DNA of 64,000 nt from Myxococcus hansupus (GCF_000280925.3 NZ_CP012109.1:9336001-9400000), one strand, 5' to 3'; counted from the first letter of the stretch, positions 33,948 through 41,411 are shown. The notes: generated by a model not told the origin, from the letters alone. A program made the numbers and translations.

Positions 33948-33977
33948 GGCCAGGGCGTTCGCGCGCCTGGCCGTTTT
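33948..33977 (+). terminator. Intrinsic terminator of the atp unit
   Basis: GGCCAGG (33948-33954) pairs with CCTGGCC (33966-33972), with further GCG pairing inside, and is followed immediately by GTTTT. This is the clearest classical intrinsic terminator in the window. Confidence 0.85.
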
Positions 33978-34180
33978 CACGTGTGACGCTGGGGCTCCCC
34001 TCGTGTGGAGCCGGTGTCCACGGTGGTTCCCGTGAGGGTGCGCGAAGGGCTCGCGCCTCCGGGCAGACGCTCCAACGACTTCCGACACCGCCGTGCCTCC
34101 CAATGCCTGGCGCCGCAGCCCAGGTCCTGGCTCGCAGTAGCTCCACTGTCCGTGAAGGCGCATTTGACGGTGCGGGTTTT

Positions 34181-34203
34181 AAAGAGCATTTTAAATGCAT
34201 CTT
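34181..34203 (+). promoter_or_regulatory. NsrR-type operator upstream of the globin gene
   Basis: Two 11-bp half-sites, AAAGAGCATTT and AAATGCATCTT, flank a single T. The right half equals the published NsrR half-site, whose complement is AAGATGCATTT; the left half matches it at 8 of 11 positions. The site lies 32 bases before the globin ATG, in an A/T-rich block within GC-rich DNA. An NsrR-type gene is the third gene of the same unit. NsrR normally represses such promoters until its iron-sulfur cluster reacts with nitric oxide. Binding is inferred. Confidence 0.8.
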
Positions 34204-34235
34204 TAAGCCCATTCCGGGCGGAAGGAGCGAGCACG

Positions 34236-34616
34236 ATGAGCGTCGCGGTGGAGAAGAGCGTCTACGAGCAGTTGGGCGGAGAGCCGGCGATGGCGGCGGC
34301 GGTGGAGGTCTTCTATCGGAAGGTGCTGGCGGACGAGCGCATCAGCCACTTCTTCGAGGACGTGGACATGGAGCGCCAGTCGGCGAAGCAGAAGGCCTTC
34401 CTCACCATGGTGACGGGCGGGCCGGTCCACTACAGCGGCCGGGACATGCGCGCGGGGCACGCCCCGCTGGTCCGGCGCGGGTTGAATGACCTGCACTTCG
34501 ACGCGGTGGCGGGCCACCTGAAGGAGACGCTGGAGGAGCTCGGCGTCCCGGCGCCCCTGGTGGCGAAGGTGCTGGCCATCGCGGAGAGCACGCGCGCGGA
34601 CGTCCTGAACCGCTGA
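34236..34616 (+). CDS. Group I truncated haemoglobin
   Basis: A 126-aa single-domain globin of the trHbN type. It starts with SVYEQLGGEPAM, a classical trHb N-terminus. The distal tyrosine at B10 is Y27 in VFYRKVLAD, and the proximal His75 is in RDMRAGHAPLV. Truncated group I globins oxidise nitric oxide to nitrate using bound oxygen. The ATG at 34236 has GGAAGGAG upstream. The reductase gene begins 15 bases after the stop. Together they would form a two-protein equivalent of flavohaemoglobin. The NsrR box immediately upstream supports nitric-oxide-responsive expression. Confidence 0.92.
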   Translation: MSVAVEKSVYEQLGGEPAMAAAVEVFYRKVLADERISHFFEDVDMERQSAKQKAFLTMVTGGPVHYSGRDMRAGHAPLVRRGLNDLHFDAVAGHLKETLEELGVPAPLVAKVLAIAESTRADVLNR

Positions 34617-34631
34617 CCTGGGGAGCACGCC

Positions 34632-35633
34632 ATGGCGAAGGTAAAGCACGAGTCCGGCTGGTATCCGTTGGAGTCCGGAGAGAGCGTGTTGGACGCGCTG
34701 CTGCGTCAGGGCGTGTCCATCCCCAATGCCTGTCGCGCGGGGGCCTGCCAGTCCTGCCTGATGCGCGCCGTGTCGGGGACGCTCCCCGAGGCCGCGCAGG
34801 TGGGGTTGAAGGACACGCTCCGGGCGCAGGGGTACTTCCTCGCCTGTGCCTGCCGGCCACCGGAAGACGCGGTGCTGGAAGTCACGGGCGCGGAGGCCCT
34901 GCGTGTCCCCGCGCGCATCACCGCGTTGACGCCGCTGTCCGAGAGCGTCCTGTCCGTGCGGCTGGTGACGGACACCCCGCTGGCGTACCGCGCGGGGCAA
35001 TACATCTCCCTGGTTCGCGCGGACGGGCTGACGCGCAGCTACTCGCTGGCCAGCCTGCCCCGCGAAGACGCACTGGAGTTGCATGTGCGGCTCCACCCGG
35101 GTGGCGCGATGAGCGGCTGGTTGGCACAGGAGGCCCGGCCCGGAGACAGACTCCAGGTGCAGGGGCCCGCGGGGAGCTGCTTCTACGTGCCCGGCCGGCC
35201 CGAGCAGCCCTTGCTGCTGGCGGGAACGGGCACGGGCCTGGCGCCGCTCCATGGCATCGTCCGTGACGCGCTGGAGGCGGGCCACTCGGGGCCCATCTGG
35301 CTCTTCCACGGGGCCCGGACGCCCGCCGGGCTCTACCTCACCCAGGAGCTGCGCGCGTTGGCGGAGCGGCATCCCCAACTCCACTATCGGCCGGGCGTGC
35401 TGGAAGGGGGCAGCCGGGATGTCGCGGAAGGGGCGCTCGAGGTGCTCATTCGCGCCGAATGTCCCAAGCCCGTGGGTTGGCGCGCATGGCTCTGCGGAGA
35501 CGGGCCTTTGGTGCTATCCCTTCGGAAGAAGCTGTTCTTGGCCGGCCTCTCGCTGAAGGAACTCCACGTGGATGCCTTCCTTCCGAGCGTCCCCCCGGCG
35601 CAGCGCCGTACTTCCGACGCCGGAGCCCGCTGA
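34632..35633 (+). CDS. [2Fe-2S]/FAD/NAD(P)H oxidoreductase, probable globin reductase
   Basis: A 333-aa multi-domain electron-transfer enzyme. Residues 1-90 are a plant-type [2Fe-2S] ferredoxin domain with C34, C39 and C42 in CRAGACQSC and a fourth cysteine at C72 or C74. An FAD-binding domain follows with RSYSLAS (135-141). The NAD(P)H domain has GTGTGLAP (198-205) and a late CGDGP. The order ferredoxin-FAD-NAD is that of phenol hydroxylase- and CDP-glucose-type reductases. Placement directly after the globin gene suggests that it feeds electrons to the haem. The alternative is a reductase for an unseen oxygenase, but no oxygenase adjoins. Confidence 0.9.
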   Translation: MAKVKHESGWYPLESGESVLDALLRQGVSIPNACRAGACQSCLMRAVSGTLPEAAQVGLKDTLRAQGYFLACACRPPEDAVLEVTGAEALRVPARITALTPLSESVLSVRLVTDTPLAYRAGQYISLVRADGLTRSYSLASLPREDALELHVRLHPGGAMSGWLAQEARPGDRLQVQGPAGSCFYVPGRPEQPLLLAGTGTGLAPLHGIVRDALEAGHSGPIWLFHGARTPAGLYLTQELRALAERHPQLHYRPGVLEGGSRDVAEGALEVLIRAECPKPVGWRAWLCGDGPLVLSLRKKLFLAGLSLKELHVDAFLPSVPPAQRRTSDAGAR

Positions 35634-35634
35634 C

Positions 35635-36081
35635 GTGCACCTCACCCTCCACGCCGACTACTCGCTGCGGGTGCTGCTCTATCTGGCCACGCGCACGGGG
35701 CGGCCCGTGTCCACCCAGGAGATGGCGGATGCCTATGGCATCTCCAAGCATCACCTGGTGCGGGTGGTGCAGACGTTGGCGGGGCAGGGGGTGGTGGACG
35801 CGCGGGCGGGGCGCTCGGGTGGTGTGACGCTGGCGCGCGCCCCGGCGGACATCCGCGTGGGCAGCGTGCTGCGCGCCGCGGAGCCGGACTTCCACCTGGT
35901 GGAGTGCTTCGACCGGGAGCGCAACACCTGTCCCATCGCGCCCGCGTGTGGCCTCAAGGGGGTGTTGTCCGAGGCCCGCGAGGCCTTCCTCGCGGTGTTG
36001 GACAAGTACACGCTGGCGGACCTGCTCGACCGCTCCCGGCCAAACCTCGCGGACTATTTCCTCTCCACGGCGGCCCCGTGA
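35635..36081 (+). CDS. nsrR: Rrf2-family NsrR-type nitric-oxide-sensing repressor
   Basis: A 148-aa winged-helix regulator. The helix-turn-helix is VSTQEMADAYGISKHHLVRV, followed by GRSGGVTLAR, the conserved Rrf2 wing. Three cysteines (C91, C99, C105 in ECFDRERNTCPIAPACGLKG) match the NsrR cluster-binding pattern, so it should carry an iron-sulfur cluster and sense nitric oxide. The GTG at 35635 starts one base after the reductase stop, so translation is coupled. Its own promoter region carries an NsrR-type box two genes upstream, implying autoregulation. Other Rrf2 members (IscR, RirA) are less likely given the Cys spacing and the context. Confidence 0.88.
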   Translation: MHLTLHADYSLRVLLYLATRTGRPVSTQEMADAYGISKHHLVRVVQTLAGQGVVDARAGRSGGVTLARAPADIRVGSVLRAAEPDFHLVECFDRERNTCPIAPACGLKGVLSEAREAFLAVLDKYTLADLLDRSRPNLADYFLSTAAP

Positions 36082-36338
36082 TTTCGGGCACGCTCGAGCT
36101 GTATCATCGCATCGCGGATGCAGCTTCGGCCCAGGCGCGGCTTTACATCGTGGACTACGCGCTGGAGGACCGCGTGCGTTTTCGCAACGTGGCCTTCGAG
36201 GAAGCGGAGGCGGACTGGCGCCGGCACGGTGGACACACGACGCCCGCGCTCTGGGATGGCACGCACCTGCACCAGGGCGCGCAGGCGGTGATTGCGCGAC
36301 TTCAAGCCGTCGTCAACCTGGGACGCGATGACGCATGA
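36078..36338 (+). CDS. Glutaredoxin-like thioredoxin-fold protein without CxxC
   Basis: An 86-aa protein starting from a GTG that overlaps the nsrR stop (GTGA). The order of strands and helices, with LYIVDYALEDRVRFRNVAF and the cis-proline element HTTPALWDGTHLHQG, fits a glutaredoxin/GST N-domain-type fold. The position where CxxC would stand reads IADAASAQ, so no redox motif is present. It is the last gene of the globin-reductase-nsrR unit. It may bind glutathione or a partner, or be a structural relative only. Confidence 0.7.
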   Translation: MISGTLELYHRIADAASAQARLYIVDYALEDRVRFRNVAFEEAEADWRRHGGHTTPALWDGTHLHQGAQAVIARLQAVVNLGRDDA

Positions 36339-36704
36339 GGCGACGGCGCGCGTGTGCTGACACCCGCGCGCTGGTGCCACCTGCGCGTCCCTCGTGCGCC
36401 ATGCGCACCGTGCGCGAAGGTTCGAGAGTTGGACACGTGTGCAGGTGCGCGAATGCGTGCACCCACCGAGGCTTGCCGCGCGCATGTTGGTTGCGGTAGT
36501 CACCCCACCCCGCGCTGCGATCCACGAGGCGCGAGGGATGGAGCGTGGACGGTGAAGAATGCGTGTGGATGTTCGAGGCCGGTTGTCTCACGCTCGTCAA
36601 GTCCCGGCACGATTCTTCCCGCTCAAGCCCGCGCATGTTTCACGCGTTTCTCTCCTTTCTCACTGGCCGTTCAGGCCTGAGCCTCGGTTAATCTCCACGA
36701 CCCC
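36339..36704. other. Intergenic region before the ADP-ribosylglycohydrolase gene
   Basis: About 365 bases without a supported gene. Translations are Arg/Ala/Cys-rich and not protein-like. Short self-complementary GCGCAC/GTGCGC stretches near 36395-36420 may form hairpins after the nsrR unit. No repeat family, tRNA or clear promoter is seen. Confidence 0.5.
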
Positions 36705-37733
36705 ATGTCGCTGACTCCCGCCGAGCGCCAGGACAGGTTCCATGCGGCGTTCGTGGGGCTCGCCATCGGCGATGCGCTCGGCTTTCCGCTGCGCGGCATC
36801 CCGCCCGCGAGCCTCGCGCGGCTCCCCGGCCTTGCCGAAGACTTCGCGCCTCGTCCGCGCGGCAAGTTCGCCAAGGGCCAGTTCAGCGACGACACGCAGC
36901 TCTTGCTCGCGGCGGCGGAGAGCGTCATCCGCGAAGGCAAGGTGGAAGGCCGCAGCGCGGCGGCGCACCTGGCGTGGCTGTGGCAGGAGGGCATCATCCT
37001 CCAGCCGCCCAAGAGCCTGGCGGACGCGCTGCAGCGGCTGGCCAGCGGTGTGCCGTGGATGAGCGCGGGTGCGTCATTGGGCACGCGGTGCCATTCGGTG
37101 CTCAGCCGCGCGCTGGTGGTGGGGCTGCTGGAGAGCGGCCACCGCGCGCGGCTGCCGCATGACGCGGGTGTGCTCACCGTCATCACCCACAAGGATCCGG
37201 TGTGCGCGGCGGCCGCCGCGGCGTTCGCGCAGGCCGCGGCGCTGGGCATGGAAGAGGAGCCGCTGACGCCCGCGGCCTTCTGCGAGGAGCTGGCCCTGGC
37301 CGCGGCCGTGCACGACAAGGGCCTGGCCGAGGAGGTTCGCCACCTGCCGCGCCTGTTGACGTGGGACACGGGGCGGGCCCTGTCGCAGCTCCGCAAGGTG
37401 GGGGTGCCCCCCAGCGAGCTGAAGGGCGTGGACGGGCTGCCGCCGCACGTGGTGCCCGTGCTGCTGACGTCGCTGTTCGCCACGCTGAAGGTGCCGCACG
37501 ACTTCCGTGAGGCGGTGGCCCTCACGCTGCGCTGCGGCGGCGAGGCGGATGTGGCCGCCGCGCTGACGGGCGCTCTGCTGGGCGCTCACCTGGGCACGCG
37601 GGCCATCCCCGCCCGGTTGCGCAAGCAGGTGTTGTACTCGGAGAACCTGATGGATACGGCGGACCGCCTGTTCCGCGCCCATCAGGTCCGCGAGACGCTG
37701 GCCACGGCCCTGTCGCACCGCCGCCGTCGCTGA
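36705..37733 (+). CDS. ADP-ribosylglycohydrolase-family protein
   Basis: A 342-aa DraG/ARH-type protein. The N-terminal helix has AAFVGLAIGDALGFPLRG, followed by FAKGQFSDDTQLLLAAAE, which holds the family's first metal-binding acidic residues. The second metal motif, normally GGDTDT before A-x-x-x-G-A-x-x-G, is here GGEADVAAALTGALLGAHLG. The middle Asp is Glu and a Thr is lost, so catalysis could be weakened or the specificity changed. In active relatives the enzyme removes ADP-ribose from proteins or small molecules. It stands alone between a 365-base gap and two envelope genes. Confidence 0.85.
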   Translation: MSLTPAERQDRFHAAFVGLAIGDALGFPLRGIPPASLARLPGLAEDFAPRPRGKFAKGQFSDDTQLLLAAAESVIREGKVEGRSAAAHLAWLWQEGIILQPPKSLADALQRLASGVPWMSAGASLGTRCHSVLSRALVVGLLESGHRARLPHDAGVLTVITHKDPVCAAAAAAFAQAAALGMEEEPLTPAAFCEELALAAAVHDKGLAEEVRHLPRLLTWDTGRALSQLRKVGVPPSELKGVDGLPPHVVPVLLTSLFATLKVPHDFREAVALTLRCGGEADVAAALTGALLGAHLGTRAIPARLRKQVLYSENLMDTADRLFRAHQVRETLATALSHRRRR

Positions 37734-37896
37734 GAGCGACGGCCGGGCAGGCGGGCAGACGTCGACGCGCACTCCTCCGGGGCTTCTCTGGAGGGAGCGT
37801 CCTGCCCACCTTGTGCGAAGGAGCGGGACGCAAGGATGCCAGGCAGGCATGGAAGCGCACGTGCGGTCCGCCAAGCCATCGCAGGAGGCACGTGTC

Positions 37897-38301
37897 GTGG
37901 ACCTCGAATCGGAACGCCTGGAGCGAAGTCAACTGGAGACGCTCTCCACGGCGGAGCTCATCCGCCACGCCTTGGCGGAGACGCGCCTGTTGGTGCGCGC
38001 CGAGGTGATGCACGCGAAGAAGGAGCTGCGCGAGGAGATAAAGGCCGCGCGGACCGCCGGCATCCTCCTGGGGGCGGGCGCGGTGCTGGCGCTCACCTCC
38101 CTGGCCGTCCTCTTCGTCGCGCTGGGATTGGCCCTGCCCATCGCCCACGCGCTGGGCGTCCTGGGCGTGGGTGTGGTGCTGCTGGCCATCGCGGCCGGGT
38201 TGCTCTTCGTGGGCAGCAAACGCCTGCCCAAGAAGCCGCTGCCGCACACCCAGGAGCGGCTGAAGACGGACTACCACCTCACGCGGGAGACGCTGCAATG
38301 A
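37897..38301 (+). CDS. Membrane protein of the DUF1469/holin-superfamily III type
   Basis: A 134-aa protein with two adjacent TM segments (GILLGAGAVLALTSLAVLFV and ALPIAHALGVLGVGVVLLAI). A soluble N-terminal helix (LERSQLETLSTAELIRHALA) precedes them. This pattern matches DUF1469 (Phage_holin_3_6) proteins, which are often paired with DUF3618 proteins, as here. I chose the GTG at 37897, with GGAGG eight bases upstream; the ATG at 37849 is possible. The stop overlaps the next gene's start (ATGA). The role is probably in the cell envelope; no molecular function is established. Confidence 0.8.
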   Translation: MDLESERLERSQLETLSTAELIRHALAETRLLVRAEVMHAKKELREEIKAARTAGILLGAGAVLALTSLAVLFVALGLALPIAHALGVLGVGVVLLAIAAGLLFVGSKRLPKKPLPHTQERLKTDYHLTRETLQ

Positions 38302-38816
38302 ACGGCAATGGCCGCGACGCCGACGCGCCCGTGGAAATCCAACGGCGCGAGGACCACCGCATCACCCGCGGCATGGGTGACCGCAAGCAGGTGGAGGAGA
38401 CGGCGGACCGCATCCGCGATGAGCTGCTGCTGACGCTGGCGGAGCTGGACCGCCGGCGGGAGCGCGCGCTCGATGTGCGCTACCACGCCATGCAGCACCG
38501 CACCGAGTTGATGGCCGCGGGGGGCGTGGTGCTGACGGTGCTGGGGCTCGGCGTGGGTTATGCCGTCTATCGGATGCGCAACCGCGACGAGATTCTGCGC
38601 CGCAAGCGCCGCAAGGCCCTGACGCGAGCCTGGGAGCATCCGGACCGCGTCGCCTCCAGCGCGGAGCAGCGCCCGCTGGGCGCGGAGCTGGGACGCAAGC
38701 TGGTCCTCATCTTCGCCAGCGCTCTGGCCACCGCCGTGGCACGAAACGCCGTGGTGACGCTGGTTCCTTCGCGCCGCGTCCCTGCTTCCGCTATGGGTGT
38801 TTATAAGAATACATAA
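38298..38816 (+). CDS. DUF3618-like membrane protein
   Basis: A 172-aa protein. An N-terminal region has RIRDELLLTLAELDRRRERA, the DUF3618-type E-I-R/L-T-x-x-x-L-D-x-L motif. A TM segment (ELMAAGGVVLTVLGLGVGYA) follows, then a basic stretch (RRKRRKAL) and a second hydrophobic segment (LVLIFASALATAVARNAVVT). The ATG overlaps the previous stop, so the two are one operon. The last six codons (GVYKNT) are unusually A/T-rich, in an otherwise GC-rich gene, and merge into the leader of cydA, so cyd control sequences may overlap this 3' end. Confidence 0.8.
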   Translation: MNGNGRDADAPVEIQRREDHRITRGMGDRKQVEETADRIRDELLLTLAELDRRRERALDVRYHAMQHRTELMAAGGVVLTVLGLGVGYAVYRMRNRDEILRRKRRKALTRAWEHPDRVASSAEQRPLGAELGRKLVLIFASALATAVARNAVVTLVPSRRVPASAMGVYKNT

Positions 38817-38846
38817 TTGCGACAAATTCAGACATAAACCAGTCTG

Positions 38847-40190
38847 ATGCCCATGACGGACCTGCTCTATGCGCGGGCTCAGATGGGCTTGTCGCTCGCG
38901 TTCCACATCGTCTTCGCGGCGGCGGGGGTGGCGCTCCCCGTCCTCATGGTGCTCAGTGATTGGAAGGCGCGCCGCACGGGCGACGCCGACTACGTGAAGC
39001 TGAGCCAGAAGCTGGCGAAGGGGACGGCCATCCTCTTCGCGGTGGGCGCGGTGAGTGGGACGGTGCTGTCCTTCGAGCTGGGCCTGCTGTGGCCGGAGTT
39101 CATGGGGCAGTACGGCGAGGTGATTGGGCTGCCCTTCAGTCTGGAGGGCGTGGCCTTCTTCACCGAGGCCATCTTCCTGGGCATCTACCTGTACGGACGG
39201 GAGCGGGTGTCGCCGGGGCTGCACCTCTTCTCCGGCGTCATGGTGGCGGTGAGCGGCGCGGCCAGCGCGTTCTTCGTCACGCTGGTGAACACGTTCATGA
39301 ACCACCCGTCGGGCTTCACGCCGACGGCGACGGGGCCCGTGGACGTGCAGCCGTTGGTGGCCATGTTCAGTCCGGGGTGGCAGTACCAGACGGCGCACGT
39401 GCTGCTCTCCTGTTACCAGGCGAGCGCGTTCGCCATGGCGGGCATCCACGCCTTCGTGTTGCTGCGTCACCCGGGCGCGGCGTTCCACAAGAAAGCGCTG
39501 TCGGTGGCGCTGCCGCTGGCGTGTGTCACCGCGCTGCTCCAGCCGGTGGTGGGGGACTTGTCCGCCAAGCACGTGGCGAAGGCGCAGCCGGTGAAGCTGG
39601 CCGCGATGGAAGGCCAGTTCGAGACGGAGCGTGGCGCGCCGCTGCGTCTGGGCGGACTGCCGAATGTGGAGACGGGCGAGGTGCCCTACGCGTTGGACAT
39701 CCCCAAGGGGTTGTCCATCCTGGCCTTCGCGGACCCGGACGCGGAGGTGAAGGGGCTGAATGCGTTCCCTCGCGACGAGTGGCCTCCGGTGGGGAAGGTC
39801 CATGTGGCCTTCCAGGTGATGGTGGGCACGGGCAGTGCGATGGCGTTGCTCGCGCTGGCTTCGTTGGGGTGGCGGTGGCGCAAGAAGGCGTGGCCGCACG
39901 GGCGGAAGTGGCTGTGGGCGTGGTTGCTGTCGGGGCCGCTCGGCGTGGTGGCGATGGAAGCGGGGTGGCTCGTCACGGAGTGGGGGCGGCAGCCGTGGAT
40001 TCTGCGCGGGGTGATGCGCACGGCGGACGCGGTGACACCGGTGCCACACTTGGCCGCGCCCTTCTGGACCTTCACCGCCGTGTACCTGTTCCTGGGCGTG
40101 ACGGTGGTGCTCCTGCTGGTGCGGCAGGTGGCGGGGACACTGCCTGGCCGAGCGGGTGACGCGCCAGAGGGAGCGGCCCATGCCCACTGA
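38847..40190 (+). CDS. cydA: Cytochrome bd-type quinol oxidase subunit I
   Basis: A 447-aa subunit I of the bd family with about nine TM segments. Conserved elements are the haem b595 ligand in LSLAFHIVFAAAGV (H20), GTVLSFELGLLWPEFM, EGVAFFTEAIFLGIYLYG, the periplasmic Q-loop region, and EAGWLVTEWGRQPWI. The total length and Q loop are those of the short, cyanide-insensitive-type oxidases. It reduces oxygen to water with quinol. The leader is only 31 bases and A/T-rich. The 3' end overlaps the first unit of the 82-bp repeat array, described separately. bd oxidases resist nitric oxide, in keeping with the nearby globin unit. Confidence 0.95.
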   Translation: MPMTDLLYARAQMGLSLAFHIVFAAAGVALPVLMVLSDWKARRTGDADYVKLSQKLAKGTAILFAVGAVSGTVLSFELGLLWPEFMGQYGEVIGLPFSLEGVAFFTEAIFLGIYLYGRERVSPGLHLFSGVMVAVSGAASAFFVTLVNTFMNHPSGFTPTATGPVDVQPLVAMFSPGWQYQTAHVLLSCYQASAFAMAGIHAFVLLRHPGAAFHKKALSVALPLACVTALLQPVVGDLSAKHVAKAQPVKLAAMEGQFETERGAPLRLGGLPNVETGEVPYALDIPKGLSILAFADPDAEVKGLNAFPRDEWPPVGKVHVAFQVMVGTGSAMALLALASLGWRWRKKAWPHGRKWLWAWLLSGPLGVVAMEAGWLVTEWGRQPWILRGVMRTADAVTPVPHLAAPFWTFTAVYLFLGVTVVLLLVRQVAGTLPGRAGDAPEGAAHAH

Positions 40191-40272
40191 CGTGATTCTG
40201 GGCGTCGTGGTGGTGGGGCCGGGGCTTCGCTGGCAAGGCGGCACACGCGAGGAGGCGTTTCATGCGTGCTGA
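40180..40272 (+). CDS. Mini-ORF A in the cydA-cydB junction array
   Basis: Thirty codons, MPTDVILGVVVVG followed by PGLRWQ and a polar end. The ATG is inside the last codons of cydA, with GAGGGAG upstream. The first 13 residues mimic the CydB N-terminus (MSTDVILGFAVAG). Its stop overlaps the start of mini-ORF B. It could be translated as a re-initiation relay or be a silent duplication by-product. Its length is close to the CydX small subunit, but the hydrophobic stretch is only about nine residues. Confidence 0.5.
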   Translation: MPTDVILGVVVVGPGLRWQGGTREEAFHAC

Positions 40273-40343
40273 CGCGACGCTGGGTTTTGCGGCGGTGGGG
40301 CTGGTGCCTCACCGGCAGGGCGGCGCACGCGCGGGAGTGACGT
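40180..40343 (+). repeat. 82-bp tandem repeat spanning the cydA-cydB junction
   Basis: Two complete 82-bp units (40180-40261 and 40262-40343) precede cydB, whose first 39 bases (40344-40382) form a third, partial copy. Each unit opens with an ATG; each such ATG overlaps the stop of the preceding frame (ATGNNNNCTGA). A ribosome-site-like G-rich motif precedes each ATG. Unit 1 matches the cydB start at 34 of 39 bases, unit 2 at 27 of 39. The second half of each unit resembles the 3' end of cydA. The pattern fits duplication of a segment covering the old junction. Confidence 0.9.
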
Positions 40344-40354
40344 ATGTCCACTGA
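40262..40354 (+). CDS. Mini-ORF B in the cydA-cydB junction array
   Basis: Thirty codons, MRADATLGFAAVG followed by LVPHRQGG. The ATG overlaps the last codons of mini-ORF A and has CGAGGAGG seven bases upstream, the strongest ribosome site of the array. Its stop overlaps the cydB ATG. It lies in a third frame relative to cydA and mini-ORF A. Translation through it could deliver ribosomes to cydB. Confidence 0.5.
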   Translation: MRADATLGFAAVGLVPHRQGGARAGVTYVH

Positions 40355-41411
40355 CGTGATTCTGGGCTTCGCGGTCGCGGGGACCTTTGTCCTTTACGCG
40401 CTCTTCGGCGGCGCGGACTTTGGCGGAGGTGTGTGGGACTTGTTGGCCTTCGGGCCTCGCAAGGCGGAGCAACGCGCGCTCATCGCCCGAGCCATTGGTC
40501 CGGTGTGGGAGGTGAATCACATCTGGCTCATCGTCGGTATGGTGCTGCTGTTCGCCGGCTTCCCACGGGCCTTCGCGGTGCTGAGCGTGGCGCTCCACGT
40601 GCCCCTGACGTTGCTGTTGCTGGGCATCGTGTTCCGGGGCGCGGCCTTCACCTTCCGGGCGTATGACACGCGCGGGGACGCGGTGCAGCGGCGCTGGGGG
40701 CTCGTCTTCAGCGGTGCGAGCGTCTTCGCGCCGCTGCTGCTGGGCATGTGCGTGGGCGCGGTGGTGAGCGGGACGGTTCGCGTCGAGGGCAGGGTGGTGA
40801 CGAGCGGCTTCTTCTCTTCGTGGCTCACGCCCTTCGCCTGGGCGGTGGGCGCGTTGGCGCTGTGCCTCTTCGCCTTCCTCGCTGCGGTGTACCTCACGCA
40901 TGAGGCCCCCTCGACGGCGCTGCGCGAGGACTTCCGGCGCCGCGCATTGGGCTCGGGTGTGGTCGTATTCCTGTCGGCGCTGGCCGTGTTGCTGCTGGCG
41001 CGCGACGGGGCGCCCCGTGTCTGGGAGGGACTGCTGCGTTCGCCCTTCGCGCTGGCGCTGCACGTGGGCACGGCGGTGGCGGCGGTGGCGTCCTTCGGCC
41101 TTCTCTGGACACGGCGCTTCCGGTGGGCACGCGTCGCCGCGGCACTCCAAGCGGGGCTCATCGTGCTCGGCTGGGCGGCGTCGCAGCACCCCTACCTCGT
41201 GGTGCCGGACGTCACGCTTCAAGGCGCGGCCGCGAGCCCTGGCGCGCAGCGGTTGTTGCTGGTAGCGCTGGGCGTGGGCACAGCCATCGTGGTGCCCTCG
41301 TTGGTGCTTCTCTTCCGCGTCTTCCGGCCGTCGTCATTGCCGGAGCGCGATGTCACTGGCCCGCTTTCCGCTGAGTCCCTCACTCCAGGCAGAGCGGTGA
41401 AGCCTTCTTGA
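40344..41411 (+). CDS. cydB: Cytochrome bd-type quinol oxidase subunit II
   Basis: A 355-aa subunit II with about eight TM segments. The N-terminus MSTDVILGFAVAGTFVLYAL is followed by FGGADFGGGVWDLLA, then GPVWEVNHIWLIVGMVLLF, the conserved family block. The C-terminal TM segment is rich in Val and Leu. The protein pairs with CydA in the membrane. The ATG at 40344 is the third in the repeat array and overlaps the stop of mini-ORF B. No cydC, cydD or cydX-like gene follows. Confidence 0.95.
   Translation: MSTDVILGFAVAGTFVLYALFGGADFGGGVWDLLAFGPRKAEQRALIARAIGPVWEVNHIWLIVGMVLLFAGFPRAFAVLSVALHVPLTLLLLGIVFRGAAFTFRAYDTRGDAVQRRWGLVFSGASVFAPLLLGMCVGAVVSGTVRVEGRVVTSGFFSSWLTPFAWAVGALALCLFAFLAAVYLTHEAPSTALREDFRRRALGSGVVVFLSALAVLLLARDGAPRVWEGLLRSPFALALHVGTAVAAVASFGLLWTRRFRWARVAAALQAGLIVLGWAASQHPYLVVPDVTLQGAAASPGAQRLLLVALGVGTAIVVPSLVLLFRVFRPSSLPERDVTGPLSAESLTPGRAVKPS

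Noticed and set aside
38817..38846. Possible FNR- or NsrR-type box before cydA
   Set aside because: The leader is A/T-rich but I could not find a convincing inverted repeat matching either consensus.
40180..40354. Calling the mini-ORFs CydX subunits
   Set aside because: They resemble the CydB N-terminus rather than CydX, lie between cydA and cydB rather than after cydB, and their hydrophobic stretch is too short for a full membrane helix.
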